Below, in pieces: positions 42,694 to 51,767 of a DNA stretch of 64,000 nucleotides. A model generated the notes under the pieces. The model saw only the letters and a list, made by a program, of their open reading frames with translations, did not search any database and had not been told where the DNA came from. Positions within the stretch are counted from its first letter, which is position 1. Every line of letters starts with the position of its first letter. The translations under genes were made by a program, and so were the position numbers. The stretch comes from an uncultured Lachnospiraceae bacterium (GTDB lineage Bacteria > Bacillota > Clostridia > Lachnospirales > Lachnospiraceae), in NCBI GenBank assembly GCA_910584965.1, contig CAJUDZ010000001.1, forward strand, positions 1 to 64,000, written 5' to 3'.

Positions 42694-44466
42694 ATGAAAA
42701 AAACAAAAACGAATTCTGTAATAAGAATATTGTCTTATATTGTACCGCATTGGCATTTAGTAACGGCTTCTACAATAGCCGGAGTCGTTAAACTCTCAAT
42801 GCCTCTTATTTTACCGCAGGTAATAGGGTATTTTACGGATGAACTGTTAGTATCAACGTATATATCGAATACAGATAAGGTCAATGGGATTTTGAAATGG
42901 CTGGTAATATTGCTTGGTATCTATATATTGATTTATATACCCGCCGCATTTATCAGACAGGCAGGATCGATAGAAGTTGCAAACAGAATAATGAATAAGA
43001 TGAGATGTGAACTGTTTGAACATTTGCAGCTTATGTCGGCAGAGTTTCACAATAATAATCGGTCAGGCAGTTTGGTGACAAGGGTAAACAGTGATGTGGA
43101 GCAGGTTCATGAATTTATATGGGGTGTAGTGACCAATATATGGATTGATGGAATTACAATTATAATATATATCGTTTTGCTGTGCAGGATTAATGCGTTT
43201 TTAACAATAGTGGCTTGTTTTGCGCTGCCTGTGTCCGTTATAGCCACAAAACGAATACGTGAAAGGATAAGTCAAAACAGCCGTAAAGCGCGAAAAGGAT
43301 TATCAGACATATCGGGTTATATGCAGGAAAGAATGTCAGGATTTTCAGTAGTGAAATTATTTGGAATGGAAAAGTTTGAGAATGACAAATTCAAAGAGTA
43401 TTCGGACAAAATATATAAGTATAACAGGAACACAAACAGATTTTTTTCACTTGGAGAGGCAATAACATCTTCTTTTTCTGAAGTAATCTGTTCCGTGGTT
43501 GTATGCCTGTCTGCAATTTTAATAGTTAAGGACAAAATGACGATTGGAGAAATGATTATCTTTGAAACATATATTGCATACTTTATTACGCCTATAAAGA
43601 GATTTGCTGAATTAAATGTTACGTATTCCAAAAGTATTGCAGGAATAGAAAGAGTATTCGACATATTTGACATAAAACCTGAAATACATGAAAAAGAAAA
43701 TGCGTTAATTTTTTCAGGAAAGGAGGATGTGCGGATTGCATTTCAAAATGTGAATTTCAGATATGATAAAACTGCATCTGAATATATTTTGAAAGATATC
43801 AGTTTTTCCATTGAACCGGAAGAAAAAGTGGCATTGATAGGATCAAGTGGGTGCGGTAAATCTACAATTATTAATCTGCTTGCAAGATTTTATGATATAG
43901 ATTCAGGTAAAATAAGTTTTGGAAACAGGGATCTGTATGATTATTCAATGGCAAGTATTTATAATCAAATGGGAATTGTTTTTCAGGAAACGATATTGTT
44001 TTCAGGAACGATAGAGGAAAATGTCAGGTATGGAAAAATAAATGCCACAATACAGGAACTTGAGAGGGCGGCAGAAGCGGCAAACGCAGCTGATTTTATA
44101 AAGAATTTTCCAGACGGTTGGAATACCATGATTGGTGAAAGGGGAACGGGGCTGTCAGGGGGACAAAAACAACGTATTTCAATTGCGAGAGTATTTTTAA
44201 AGAATCCTAAATTACTAATACTGGATGAAGCAACAAGTGCCCTTGATTCAGAATCAGAAGCACAGGTACAGGATGCACTAGATAATTTAATGAAGAAAAG
44301 AACAACGATAATCATAGCACATCGTCTATCTACAATTGTAAATGCAGATAAAATAATAGTTATGGATAAAGGAAAAATTGTTGAGATTGGAACACATGAA
44401 CAATTATTACAACTTAATGGCAGATATAAAGAATTATATGATATGCAATTTAGAAATGTAATATAA
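42694..44466 (+). CDS. ABC exporter, fused membrane and ATPase domains
   Basis: 590 residues from the ATG after AAGGAGGAG (earlier in-frame starts rejected). Residues 1-315 are a type IV ABC membrane domain with six helices. The rest is an ABC ATPase: Walker A GSSGCGKST, Q-loop VFQETILFSG, signature LSGGQKQRISIARVFL, Walker B LLILDEATSALDSE, switch His IIAHRLS. As a half-transporter it should work as a homodimer, exporting a lipid, drug or peptide. There is no N-terminal C39 peptidase domain, so any peptide would be exported unprocessed. AT-rich, as is its divergent regulator. Confidence 0.9.
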   Translation: MKKTKTNSVIRILSYIVPHWHLVTASTIAGVVKLSMPLILPQVIGYFTDELLVSTYISNTDKVNGILKWLVILLGIYILIYIPAAFIRQAGSIEVANRIMNKMRCELFEHLQLMSAEFHNNNRSGSLVTRVNSDVEQVHEFIWGVVTNIWIDGITIIIYIVLLCRINAFLTIVACFALPVSVIATKRIRERISQNSRKARKGLSDISGYMQERMSGFSVVKLFGMEKFENDKFKEYSDKIYKYNRNTNRFFSLGEAITSSFSEVICSVVVCLSAILIVKDKMTIGEMIIFETYIAYFITPIKRFAELNVTYSKSIAGIERVFDIFDIKPEIHEKENALIFSGKEDVRIAFQNVNFRYDKTASEYILKDISFSIEPEEKVALIGSSGCGKSTIINLLARFYDIDSGKISFGNRDLYDYSMASIYNQMGIVFQETILFSGTIEENVRYGKINATIQELERAAEAANAADFIKNFPDGWNTMIGERGTGLSGGQKQRISIARVFLKNPKLLILDEATSALDSESEAQVQDALDNLMKKRTTIIIAHRLSTIVNADKIIVMDKGKIVEIGTHEQLLQLNGRYKELYDMQFRNVI

Positions 44467-44505
44467 AAGGTAAATTTATATCACTGAACTTATGTTCGAT
44501 TTTTG

Positions 44506-44534
44506 TTGCGTTTCATAAAAAGCTGTGATATAAT
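44506..44534 (+). promoter_or_regulatory. Promoter of the glycosylase operon
   Basis: TTGCGT (44506-44511) and a perfect TATAAT (44529-44534), spacing 17, about 60 bases before the first glycosylase start codon. Composition rises in G+C from here. Confidence 0.65.
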
Positions 44535-44592
44535 CAAGGGCAAAGAAAAACTGGTATCTGTGCAGAGAAACGGAACGGGAAGAGAAACAATC

Positions 44593-45834
44593 ATGATTCA
44601 GCTGACGAACCGGCAGGCAAGGCAGTTCCTTCTTTTGAAACAGGGACTGCTGGGCGAACATATTTTTATCGGAAAACAGGGAGCGTTTGACTTCGTGCGG
44701 CAGGCGGGCTGTATTCAGTTCGATCCCGTCGATGCGTGCGGCAGGAATGCGGAGCTGACACTGCAGTCCCGTGTCAAAGGATTTACGAAGAAGACTTTGT
44801 ATGAGCTGCTGTATGAGGACCGCCTGCTTGTGGATTACCCGGATAAGAACCTATCCATTTTACCGACGGAGGACTGGCCTTATTTTGAGCGCTATCGGCG
44901 TGCGGCGAGAAATCATGCCGTGAAATTCCCGGAACTAGAGGAACTTGCGAAACAGGCAAAGCGGTATATTGCAGAGAACGGCCCGGTCAGTTCCGATGAT
45001 CTTCCCATTGAGGGAAGCATTCACTGGCAGTCCGCGATTCACTGGAGCGGTGAATGGGGCGGGAAAACAAATGCTGCCCGTGCCGTACTGGAACAGCTTT
45101 ACTCCACGGGGGAACTGGTGATACACCATAAACAGGGCGCCCGCAAATATTATGCGCTCGCGGAAGACTATCTTTCAAAGCAGATTCTGGAGGCGCCGGA
45201 CCCGGTTGTGGATGAGTTTGCACATCAGAAGTGGAGGCTCCTGCGCAGAATCACCGCGGTAGGCCTCCTGTGGAACAGGCCTTCGGATGCCTGGCTGAAT
45301 ATCTGGGGGATGAAAGCAAAAGAACGCACGCGGGCATTTGAAGAATTACAGGAAGAAGGCGCGATTCTTCCGATACAGGCAGAAGGCATCGGACCGGACT
45401 TGTACTGCAATGCGAAAGACAGGCCTGTTTTGGAGCGGGTGCTTTCTCAGGAAGAAGAAAATGTGTCCGGAAAAGAAGCGTTTAAGCCGCGGTGTGAGTT
45501 TCTTGCACCGTTAGACTGCTTTTTGTGGGACCGGAATCTGATTCGGGAATTGTTCGGCTTTGATTATAAATGGGAGATTTATACGCCGGCGGCACAGCGG
45601 AAATACGGTTTTTATGTACTGCCGGTCCTGTACGGAGAACGCTTCGTCGGACGCATGGAAGCGTCCGCGGACCGGAAAGCCGGCGTGCTTACCGTCAAAA
45701 ATATATGGTATGAACCGGATGTCAGACAGACTAAAAAATTGTCGGAAGCGATTCAAAGAAGTATCAGACGCTTTGCGAAATTTAACGAGTGCGGGACTGT
45801 CGTCGGTTTGGAACGGAAAGGGCAGGGTAATTGA
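44593..45834 (+). CDS. YcaQ/AlkZ-like DNA glycosylase (HTH_42 family)
   Basis: 413 residues from the ATG preceded by GGGAAGAG. The tandem winged-helix family signature RQARQFLLLKQGLLG is followed by the catalytic QxD motif in GCIQFDPV (Gln42, Asp44), as in E. coli YcaQ, which unhooks DNA interstrand crosslinks and removes alkylated bases. LDCFLWDRN and KNIWYEP near the C-terminus also match. It stands at the head of a run of three DNA glycosylase genes, which supports a repair role. Confidence 0.85.
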   Translation: MIQLTNRQARQFLLLKQGLLGEHIFIGKQGAFDFVRQAGCIQFDPVDACGRNAELTLQSRVKGFTKKTLYELLYEDRLLVDYPDKNLSILPTEDWPYFERYRRAARNHAVKFPELEELAKQAKRYIAENGPVSSDDLPIEGSIHWQSAIHWSGEWGGKTNAARAVLEQLYSTGELVIHHKQGARKYYALAEDYLSKQILEAPDPVVDEFAHQKWRLLRRITAVGLLWNRPSDAWLNIWGMKAKERTRAFEELQEEGAILPIQAEGIGPDLYCNAKDRPVLERVLSQEEENVSGKEAFKPRCEFLAPLDCFLWDRNLIRELFGFDYKWEIYTPAAQRKYGFYVLPVLYGERFVGRMEASADRKAGVLTVKNIWYEPDVRQTKKLSEAIQRSIRRFAKFNECGTVVGLERKGQGN

Positions 45835-45835
45835 T

Positions 45836-46315
45836 ATGATACATCCGATCGCCCCTGTTTATGACAGGGATTCCAGAGTTTTAATACTGGGCAGCTTTCC
45901 GTCCGTAAAGTCGCGGGAACAGCAATTTTTTTACGGACATAAGCAAAACCGCTTCTGGCGCGTTCTGGCACGGATACTGGAATGCGAAGTGCCGGAGGAC
46001 ATCCCGCAGAAACGTGCGATGCTGCTGACCCATCATGTGGCAGTATGGGATGTTATCGCGAGCTGTGAGATTACCGGATCTTCGGATGCAAGCATCCGGG
46101 ACGTAAAACCGAACGACCTTTCTGCAATATTGTCCGCCGCGGATATTCGGGCTGTTTATACGAACGGCCGGAAAGCGCATCAATTATATCGAAAATACAT
46201 CTTCCCGGAAAACGGCAGGGAGGCGTATCTTCTGCCGTCTACGAGCCCGGCGAATGCTGCTTTTTCCCTGGACAGGCTGGTGGAAGAATGGAAAATTATC
46301 CGGGCAGACTTGTAA
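45836..46315 (+). CDS. DNA-deoxyinosine (hypoxanthine) glycosylase, UDG family 6
   Basis: 159 residues from the ATG two bases after the YcaQ stop (a longer overlapping frame has no ribosome site). Family marks are VLILGSFPSVKSREQQFFYG then HKQNRFW, VAVWDVIASCEI, YTNGRKAHQLY and the C-terminal LPSTSPANAAFS. These enzymes of the uracil-glycosylase superfamily excise hypoxanthine from deaminated DNA. The middle member of the repair operon. Confidence 0.9.
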   Translation: MIHPIAPVYDRDSRVLILGSFPSVKSREQQFFYGHKQNRFWRVLARILECEVPEDIPQKRAMLLTHHVAVWDVIASCEITGSSDASIRDVKPNDLSAILSAADIRAVYTNGRKAHQLYRKYIFPENGREAYLLPSTSPANAAFSLDRLVEEWKIIRADL

Positions 46316-46342
46316 TACCTGTATACGAAAAGGAGCAGTAAA

Positions 46343-46924
46343 ATGGAATGGACAGACGGAAAGACAAGATGTTTTTGGGCAAATCCGAAAAATATGCGAT
46401 ACATAAGATATCATGATGAGATATGGGGCGTTCCGGTATATGACGATCAGAAACTTTTTGAAATGCTGATTCTGGAATGCTTTCAGGCGGGACTCACCTG
46501 GGAATGCGTTTTGAATAAACAGGAAGCTTTCAGGGAAGCCTTTGACAATTTTGATCCGGAAAAAATCTGCGCTTATGATGAGGAAAAACTGGAAAGTCTG
46601 CGGCAGAATCCCGGCATCATCCGCAACAGGCTGAAAATCCGTGCGGCGGTCGTAAACGCCGGTGTATTCCGGGAGATTCAGAAAGAATATAAGAGTTTTT
46701 CAAACTATCTGAAGCATTGGAGCGGCGGAAAAGTCATCTATGAAACCGGTCTGGCAAGTTCTCCGCTGTCAGACAGGATTTCTCGAGATCTGAAAAAGCG
46801 CGGTATGAAATTTGTCGGGACGACGATTATTTATGCGTATCTGCAGGCCGTCGGCGTCATTTATTCTCATGAAAAGGAATGCTTCTTATGCAGAGCAGAA
46901 AAAGAACCGGAAAACAACGGGTGA
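46343..46924 (+). CDS. tag: 3-methyladenine DNA glycosylase I
   Basis: 193 residues. The TagI zinc-binding pattern is visible: Cys10 in TRCFWAN, His in RYHDEIWGVPVYDD, then a terminal SHEKECFLC. FQAGLTWECVLNKQEAFREA and NPGIIRNRLKIRA match the helix-hairpin-helix core. It removes 3-methyladenine from alkylated DNA. AAAGGAG lies 7 bases before the ATG and only 27 bases separate it from the deoxyinosine glycosylase gene. Confidence 0.94.
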   Translation: MEWTDGKTRCFWANPKNMRYIRYHDEIWGVPVYDDQKLFEMLILECFQAGLTWECVLNKQEAFREAFDNFDPEKICAYDEEKLESLRQNPGIIRNRLKIRAAVVNAGVFREIQKEYKSFSNYLKHWSGGKVIYETGLASSPLSDRISRDLKKRGMKFVGTTIIYAYLQAVGVIYSHEKECFLCRAEKEPENNG

Positions 46925-46945
46925 GCTGGTTGTTTTCCGGTCTTT
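46901..46945. terminator. Bidirectional terminator after tag
   Basis: ACCGGAAAACAAC pairs perfectly with GTTGTTTTCCGGT, extended by AAAG/CTTT, and overlaps the tag stop codon. It is in position to end both the repair operon and the chemoreceptor gene on the opposite strand. Confidence 0.75.
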
Positions 46946-47026
46946 GTAAATGTTGTTTCCTAAGCCGTTCCGCATGTCACTTCTTATCACCGTTTAGACT
47001 CATATACTTGCTGTCGTCGGTATTTT

Positions 47027-48715
47027 TCATGATTTTAATTTAAACTGGTTGACCAGTTCTTCCAGAGTAGCTGCCTGTGCGGAAAGTTCTTCGCTGGTTG
47101 CGGAGGTCTGTTGTGCGGCCGCCGAGTTGTTCTGTATTACTTCTGCAATCTGTTCTACGCCCATTTCCAACTGTTTCATGGATTCGGCCTGGGTTTCGGA
47201 GAGATCGCTGATTTCTCTTGTAGACTGGGCCAGCATCTTGATGCCGTTAATTACGACTTCGATCGATGAAGTAGTCTTTTCTGTAATCTCGTTTCCGATT
47301 TCAATTTCATGAATCGAGTTTTCAATCAGCTTCCGCGTATTAACCGCCGCGGTTGCACTGTCTGCTGCCAGTTTTCCGATCTGATCGGCTACGACAGCAA
47401 ACCCTTTTCCGGCTTCTCCGGCTCTTGCAGCTTCGATGGAAGCGTTCAGGGAAAGCAGGTTAGTCTGGGATGCGATATCCTCAATTTCAGCGATAATATT
47501 TGCGATTTGTTTGGAAGTATCGTTGATGCGTTTCATCGCCTCTGTCAGCTCTTTAATGTCATCATTGCTCTTTCCTGCTTCGGTTTCAAAATCCATAGCG
47601 CTTTGATGGGATTTGTTTGCTTTATCCGAAGCGTTGACAACCGCGTTTGTAATGTTCTGGATGGTAGCCGTTAATTCTTCGACGGAAGCGGCCTGATCGG
47701 TTGCGCCTTCGGCCAGAGTCTGCGCGCTTTCCGCCATCTGGGTTGAGCCCAGGGAAACGGATTCAGCGGACTCATGGATTTGCCGGAGCGTATCGCTTAA
47801 TGAAACGATAATCGTCTGCAATGCGTCTCTCAGCGCGATAAAGTCCCCTTTAAATTCTACCGAGGGAGCAATGTTAAAGTTACCGGCAGCGACCTCTTCG
47901 AGTCCCCGGGTCAGGTCTTTAATATACATGGTGATCGTATCGGAAGCATTTCTGAAAGAATCTGCCATATCTCCGATTTCATCGGGATACATCTTTTCGA
48001 CGGTAATATTCAGATCACCCTCTGCAAGCTGCAAAGAAGCTTCATGTACATGGGAAATCGGTTCGGAAAGCAGACTGGCTACAATCTTCGCAAATCTTCT
48101 GGATATGAGAACAGCGGCTAAAATGACCAGAATCATAACGCCGATGATAATATAAGTCTGAATCTGTAAGCGTGTTGATACGGCATTGCCTTCATTGACG
48201 TTCAGATCAATTAAGCCCTCAACGGCATCGGTCAGTTTCTTTAAAACCGGTTTTCCCTGTGTGAGCAGCATGTCTGTCGCGGCATCATCCTGATTGGAGA
48301 TTGCAAGCTCTTCGACAGTCGCAAAAATAGCACGGTATTCCGGAAGTGTTTCCGCTATAATGTCGATATATTCCTGCTCGGCCGGCGTTTTACAATGCGA
48401 TACCATTACCTGAACAGCTTCGTTGGTGATTAGCTGAATTTCATCCAGTTCGGCAACTGCTGCCTGCAGTTCCGCCTCATCGTGCACCAGAATCATTTCA
48501 CGAATGATTGCGGGTTCCTTATTCAGATATGTACTGAAAATACCGATTTCGCCCTGTGAAAACCCGTTGTATTTCAGCGCATTGCTGTACTGGTAATTAT
48601 TGACCATAAGAAAGATCAGGCCGAGAATACCTGAGATACTCGCTACGTATACGACTAAATTAAGACAGAACTTTAATTTATCCGCTACTTTCATTTGTTT
48701 TATTTTCTCAATCAT
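47027..48715 (-). CDS. Methyl-accepting chemotaxis protein (4HB-HAMP-signalling domain)
   Basis: 562 residues: a membrane helix near 20-40, an extracytoplasmic four-helix-bundle sensor (about 45-185), a second helix (about 188-208), HAMP, and a long cytoplasmic coiled coil whose conserved tip IEDIASQTNLLSLNASIEAA and RAGEAGKGFAVVADQI bind CheA/CheW. It senses an extracellular ligand or mediator and tunes the flagellar kinase. A SigD-like box lies upstream. No che genes are in the window. Confidence 0.93.
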   Translation of the reverse strand: MIEKIKQMKVADKLKFCLNLVVYVASISGILGLIFLMVNNYQYSNALKYNGFSQGEIGIFSTYLNKEPAIIREMILVHDEAELQAAVAELDEIQLITNEAVQVMVSHCKTPAEQEYIDIIAETLPEYRAIFATVEELAISNQDDAATDMLLTQGKPVLKKLTDAVEGLIDLNVNEGNAVSTRLQIQTYIIIGVMILVILAAVLISRRFAKIVASLLSEPISHVHEASLQLAEGDLNITVEKMYPDEIGDMADSFRNASDTITMYIKDLTRGLEEVAAGNFNIAPSVEFKGDFIALRDALQTIIVSLSDTLRQIHESAESVSLGSTQMAESAQTLAEGATDQAASVEELTATIQNITNAVVNASDKANKSHQSAMDFETEAGKSNDDIKELTEAMKRINDTSKQIANIIAEIEDIASQTNLLSLNASIEAARAGEAGKGFAVVADQIGKLAADSATAAVNTRKLIENSIHEIEIGNEITEKTTSSIEVVINGIKMLAQSTREISDLSETQAESMKQLEMGVEQIAEVIQNNSAAAQQTSATSEELSAQAATLEELVNQFKLKS

Positions 48716-48740
48716 ATAAATTCCTGTTCTTCCGATAGCA

Positions 48741-48766
48741 ACATCGGGAGATCCTTTCTTTCTTTA
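48741..48766 (-). promoter_or_regulatory. SigD (sigma-28)-like promoter of the chemoreceptor
   Basis: On the minus strand TAAA (48766-48763), 14 bases, then CCCGATGT (48748-48741), which fits TAAA-N14/16-GCCGATAT at all four -35 and six of eight -10 positions. It would start transcription about 20 bases before the gene. Confidence 0.5.
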
Positions 48767-49107
48767 ATGAAGATATTACTTTGGAGTAGCTTAAATACAA
48801 CATTATTCGGATGTCAAGGTTCAGCATTGATGATTGTTAGAAATAAACAGTGATTAAAGTAATTAAATTATATCACCTTTGGATGAAAAAGCAACTATTC
48901 CAAATTAATTGAAAAAAATTATGCAATATGCACAAGTGTGGAAAGAAAGTTGTAATTGCATTAAAAGTACAGTAAATTGTTGTTTGATGAAACATGGTGA
49001 TAAGTAATAAAATGAAAATAACTACAATACTATGTTGTAAATGGGAAATTGCGATTATGAATGTTGTAGAATATAAAAGACAATGCTGACAGCAAAGGAT
49101 GAGGATA
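48767..49107. other. Region without gene, between chemoreceptor and LytTR regulator
   Basis: AT-rich and divergent. It must contain the regulator's promoter, but I cannot point to a convincing -35/-10 pair. No coding frame with a ribosome site was found. Confidence 0.4.
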
Positions 49108-49842
49108 ATGGAATATACGGGCGATGAATTATTCTGGATAGCGATATGCGATGACGAAAAAGAAAGTCTGACGGAAATCAAAGAGATTCTTCTGGAATGC
49201 GAGGCAGAAGCGGGAGAATTTAAAATATCATCTTTCCCATCAGGAAATGCCTTGATGAAAGCGAATGTAAGCAGATATGATCTGCTCATACTGGATATGG
49301 TCTTTCCGGGAGAAAACGGAAGAGATATCGCGCATGAGTACCGCAGTAAGAATAAGGACGGCATATTCGTATTCTGCACAGGGAAAGTGTCGCCGATTCC
49401 GGATGATTTCCGGCTTGGGCCTTATCGTTACCTGAGAAAAGAATATCCGCGCAAACTCAGAAGGGATTTAGAGGAAACTGTCGAAGAAATGTACAGACGA
49501 AGAATCAAGTCCTGCCTGAAAGTGACGGAAGGAAAGACGGATATCCAGTTAAATATAGAAGATATTCTCTATCTGGAAATCGCAAAGAGCGGAAGTTATA
49601 TTTATTATTTCAGAAATTCCGGGGAACTATGCACGGTTAAGGTAAAAGAGAAGCTAAGGGATTTATATCCGCGTCTGTTCGCCTATGGTTTTGAATTTGC
49701 ACATAACAGTTATCTTGTTAATTGCCATTACCTGCATAAATGGAACAGCCGAGAACTGGAATTTATCAATGGAAAACGCCTGAGCGTCAGCAGGGCAAAA
49801 GAGAAAAAGTTCGCGGAAGCCTGTATGAAGTATATTACATAA
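49108..49842 (+). CDS. LytTR response regulator, orphan
   Basis: About 244 residues; the ATG after AAAGGATGAGG is chosen. Receiver domain with CDDE near the N-terminus and phospho-acceptor Asp63 in LLILDMVFPGENG, then a LytTR DNA-binding domain (DILYLEIAKSGSYIYYF, FAHNSYLVNCHYLHKW). It should bind pairs of short direct repeats upstream of target genes. No kinase gene is adjacent, so its partner is one of the GHKL kinases at 51.8 kb or 55.8 kb, or encoded elsewhere. Confidence 0.9.
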   Translation: MEYTGDELFWIAICDDEKESLTEIKEILLECEAEAGEFKISSFPSGNALMKANVSRYDLLILDMVFPGENGRDIAHEYRSKNKDGIFVFCTGKVSPIPDDFRLGPYRYLRKEYPRKLRRDLEETVEEMYRRRIKSCLKVTEGKTDIQLNIEDILYLEIAKSGSYIYYFRNSGELCTVKVKEKLRDLYPRLFAYGFEFAHNSYLVNCHYLHKWNSRELEFINGKRLSVSRAKEKKFAEACMKYIT

Positions 49843-49990
49843 CGGGATAAAGAGGAACTGAAAGCAGCAGCTTTTTGCTGTTGCGGGGATATGGACAGGC
49901 TGTGCTTCATAAAAACGATTGTAAATAAGTAAGGATTGTTGTAGACTTTATGAAACAAATCAATTAGAAAATATTATGGAGAAATAGCCA

Positions 49991-50812
49991 ATGCCTTATA
50001 TAAAAACAAAGCAGTCTGCTTATAAGCCGTCTGATTTTACATTTGTTATTTGTGCGTATAAAGAAAGTCCCTATTTGGAAGAGTGTATCCGCTCTTTAAA
50101 ACAGCAGAGGATGCCGGTTCCTATCATCATGGTAACATCTACGCCCAATGCGCATATTGAAGCAATGGTAAAAAAATACGGACTGGAATATCACATAAAC
50201 AGAGGAAAAGGCGGTATCGCTGAAGACTGGAATTTTGGCTATCGCATGGCAGGAAGCAGAATTGTTACCCTTGCGCATCAGGACGATGTCTATAAGCCGG
50301 AATTTGCAGAGGAAGTTTTACGAAAGGTGAATGAGCATGAGAGTCCGCTCATTGCTTTTACGGATTATGGAGAGATCAGAAACGGAAAGCATGTGTTAAA
50401 GAATAGGCTTTTAAATATAAAAAGAATCATGTTGTTCCCGCTAAGGTGTAAAAAATTTCAGGAAATACGCTTTATAAGACGCAGGATTCTGTCTATCGGT
50501 TCGCCGATATGCTGTCCGTCGGTGACCCTTGTAAAAGAAAATCTGCCGAAAGTCATTTTTACGCCCGGGTACAGGAGTAATATAGACTGGCAGGCATGGG
50601 AAAGACTGTCAAGGCGGAAAGGAGCCTTTGTATACTGTACGGATATTCTGATGTTTCACAGAATCCATGAAAATTCTGAAACTACCGCGATCATACAGGA
50701 TAATGACCGTGCGAAAGAAGATTACGAAATGTTTTGTAAGTTCTGGCCCAAATGGGTTGCCGGAATCATCGAGCATTTTTACCGTAAAGGAGAAGACTCC
50801 AACGAGATTTAA
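49991..50812 (+). CDS. Family 2 glycosyltransferase
   Basis: 273 residues. The GT-A fold opens with TFVICAYKESPYLEECIRSL and contains VTLAHQDDVYKPEF, where the HQDD takes the place of the DXD metal site. Family 2 enzymes transfer sugars from nucleotide-sugar donors to glycans or lipids. No membrane helix is present, so it acts at the cytoplasmic face. It is flanked by signalling genes, with GGAG 10 bases before the ATG. Confidence 0.87.
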   Translation: MPYIKTKQSAYKPSDFTFVICAYKESPYLEECIRSLKQQRMPVPIIMVTSTPNAHIEAMVKKYGLEYHINRGKGGIAEDWNFGYRMAGSRIVTLAHQDDVYKPEFAEEVLRKVNEHESPLIAFTDYGEIRNGKHVLKNRLLNIKRIMLFPLRCKKFQEIRFIRRRILSIGSPICCPSVTLVKENLPKVIFTPGYRSNIDWQAWERLSRRKGAFVYCTDILMFHRIHENSETTAIIQDNDRAKEDYEMFCKFWPKWVAGIIEHFYRKGEDSNEI

Positions 50813-50945
50813 TGTTACACAAAAGCTGCAGAGAAGGAGAGAATATTAATATTACTCACAGGCTCTGAAATATGTGCTCTGTGTTGTACGGTTTTCGAGG
50901 AGAGAAGGCTGTAACTATTGAACAGGATTACGAAAGAGAAATAAA

Positions 50946-51668
50946 ATGATGAAAACGGTTCTGATTGTAGAAGATAATGTCAGAAGCATGGAAATGCTTG
51001 TCAAAATTATAGAAAACCTTAGAACTGATGTAGAAATCAAGACCGCTTCCAGTCAGGAGGCGGCCGCCATTCTGGCAATGAAGTATAATATCGATTTATT
51101 TATGCTGGATATTATTCTGAATGCATCCAATCCCGGTGATGTGTCAGGGATGAAATTTGCAGAACATATTCGAACTTTAAAGAAATATAAATATACGCCG
51201 ATTATTTTCATTACGGCGTTAGAAGATCCGGAACTGCATGCGTACAGCGATCTGCATTGCTATTACTATGTGGAAAAGCCATACGATGCGGAGAAAGTTT
51301 CCAGTGTCATTTCGGAGGCGCTGGAGTTTCCGGCGGCCCATAAGGAGCCGCAGAATGTCTTTTTTCGAAAAGACGGTATCCTTTATAAAAAGGAAATCTC
51401 GGAAATTCTTTATATCGAAAACAGCAGAGCCGGGCAGACCGTATACTGTACCAACGGTAATTTGAAGCTTCCCTACAAACCCAACCACAAAATTCTGGAA
51501 GAACTGGCTTCTGATAAATTTGTTCAGTGCAGTCGTTATCATATTATCAACCGCGACTACATCGACAAAATTGACACCGTGAATCGCTACATCCAGTTAA
51601 GAAATTTGAAAACGTCGATTGAGATTGGAAACTCCTATAAGAAAAAGTTTTTGAATGATATTGTGTAA
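50946..51668 (+). CDS. LytTR response regulator (AgrA-like)
   Basis: 240 residues. Receiver: VLIVEDNVRS and Asp55 in LFMLDIILNAS, Lys in YVEKPYD. LytTR part: FFRKDGILYKKEISEILYIE, CSRYHIINRDYIDKID. The next gene is an AgrC-like membrane kinase, so these two are likely a two-component pair. Targets could include the agrBD promoter 4 kb away (inference). Confidence 0.9.
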   Translation: MMKTVLIVEDNVRSMEMLVKIIENLRTDVEIKTASSQEAAAILAMKYNIDLFMLDIILNASNPGDVSGMKFAEHIRTLKKYKYTPIIFITALEDPELHAYSDLHCYYYVEKPYDAEKVSSVISEALEFPAAHKEPQNVFFRKDGILYKKEISEILYIENSRAGQTVYCTNGNLKLPYKPNHKILEELASDKFVQCSRYHIINRDYIDKIDTVNRYIQLRNLKTSIEIGNSYKKKFLNDIV

Positions 51669-51732
51669 CGCCAAGCGCCGAAGAAGAAACAGGCCCGACA
51701 GGGCAACGCCTTAAAGCCTTCGGGGCGGCGTT
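51667..51732 (+). promoter_or_regulatory. Stem-loop between response regulator and kinase
   Basis: AACGCC...GGCGTT and CCGAAG...CTTCGG nest around an inner GCCC-GACA-GGGC hairpin. No T-run follows. It may cap the regulator message or adjust the level of the kinase relative to the regulator. Confidence 0.45.
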
Positions 51733-51767
51733 GGAGTTTCTGTGAATTTGGAGATATGGGAGGGGAC

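Noticed and set aside
45560..45835. N-terminal extension of the deoxyinosine glycosylase frame
   Set aside because: It lies wholly inside the YcaQ-like gene; the family start motif begins at the ATG at 45836.
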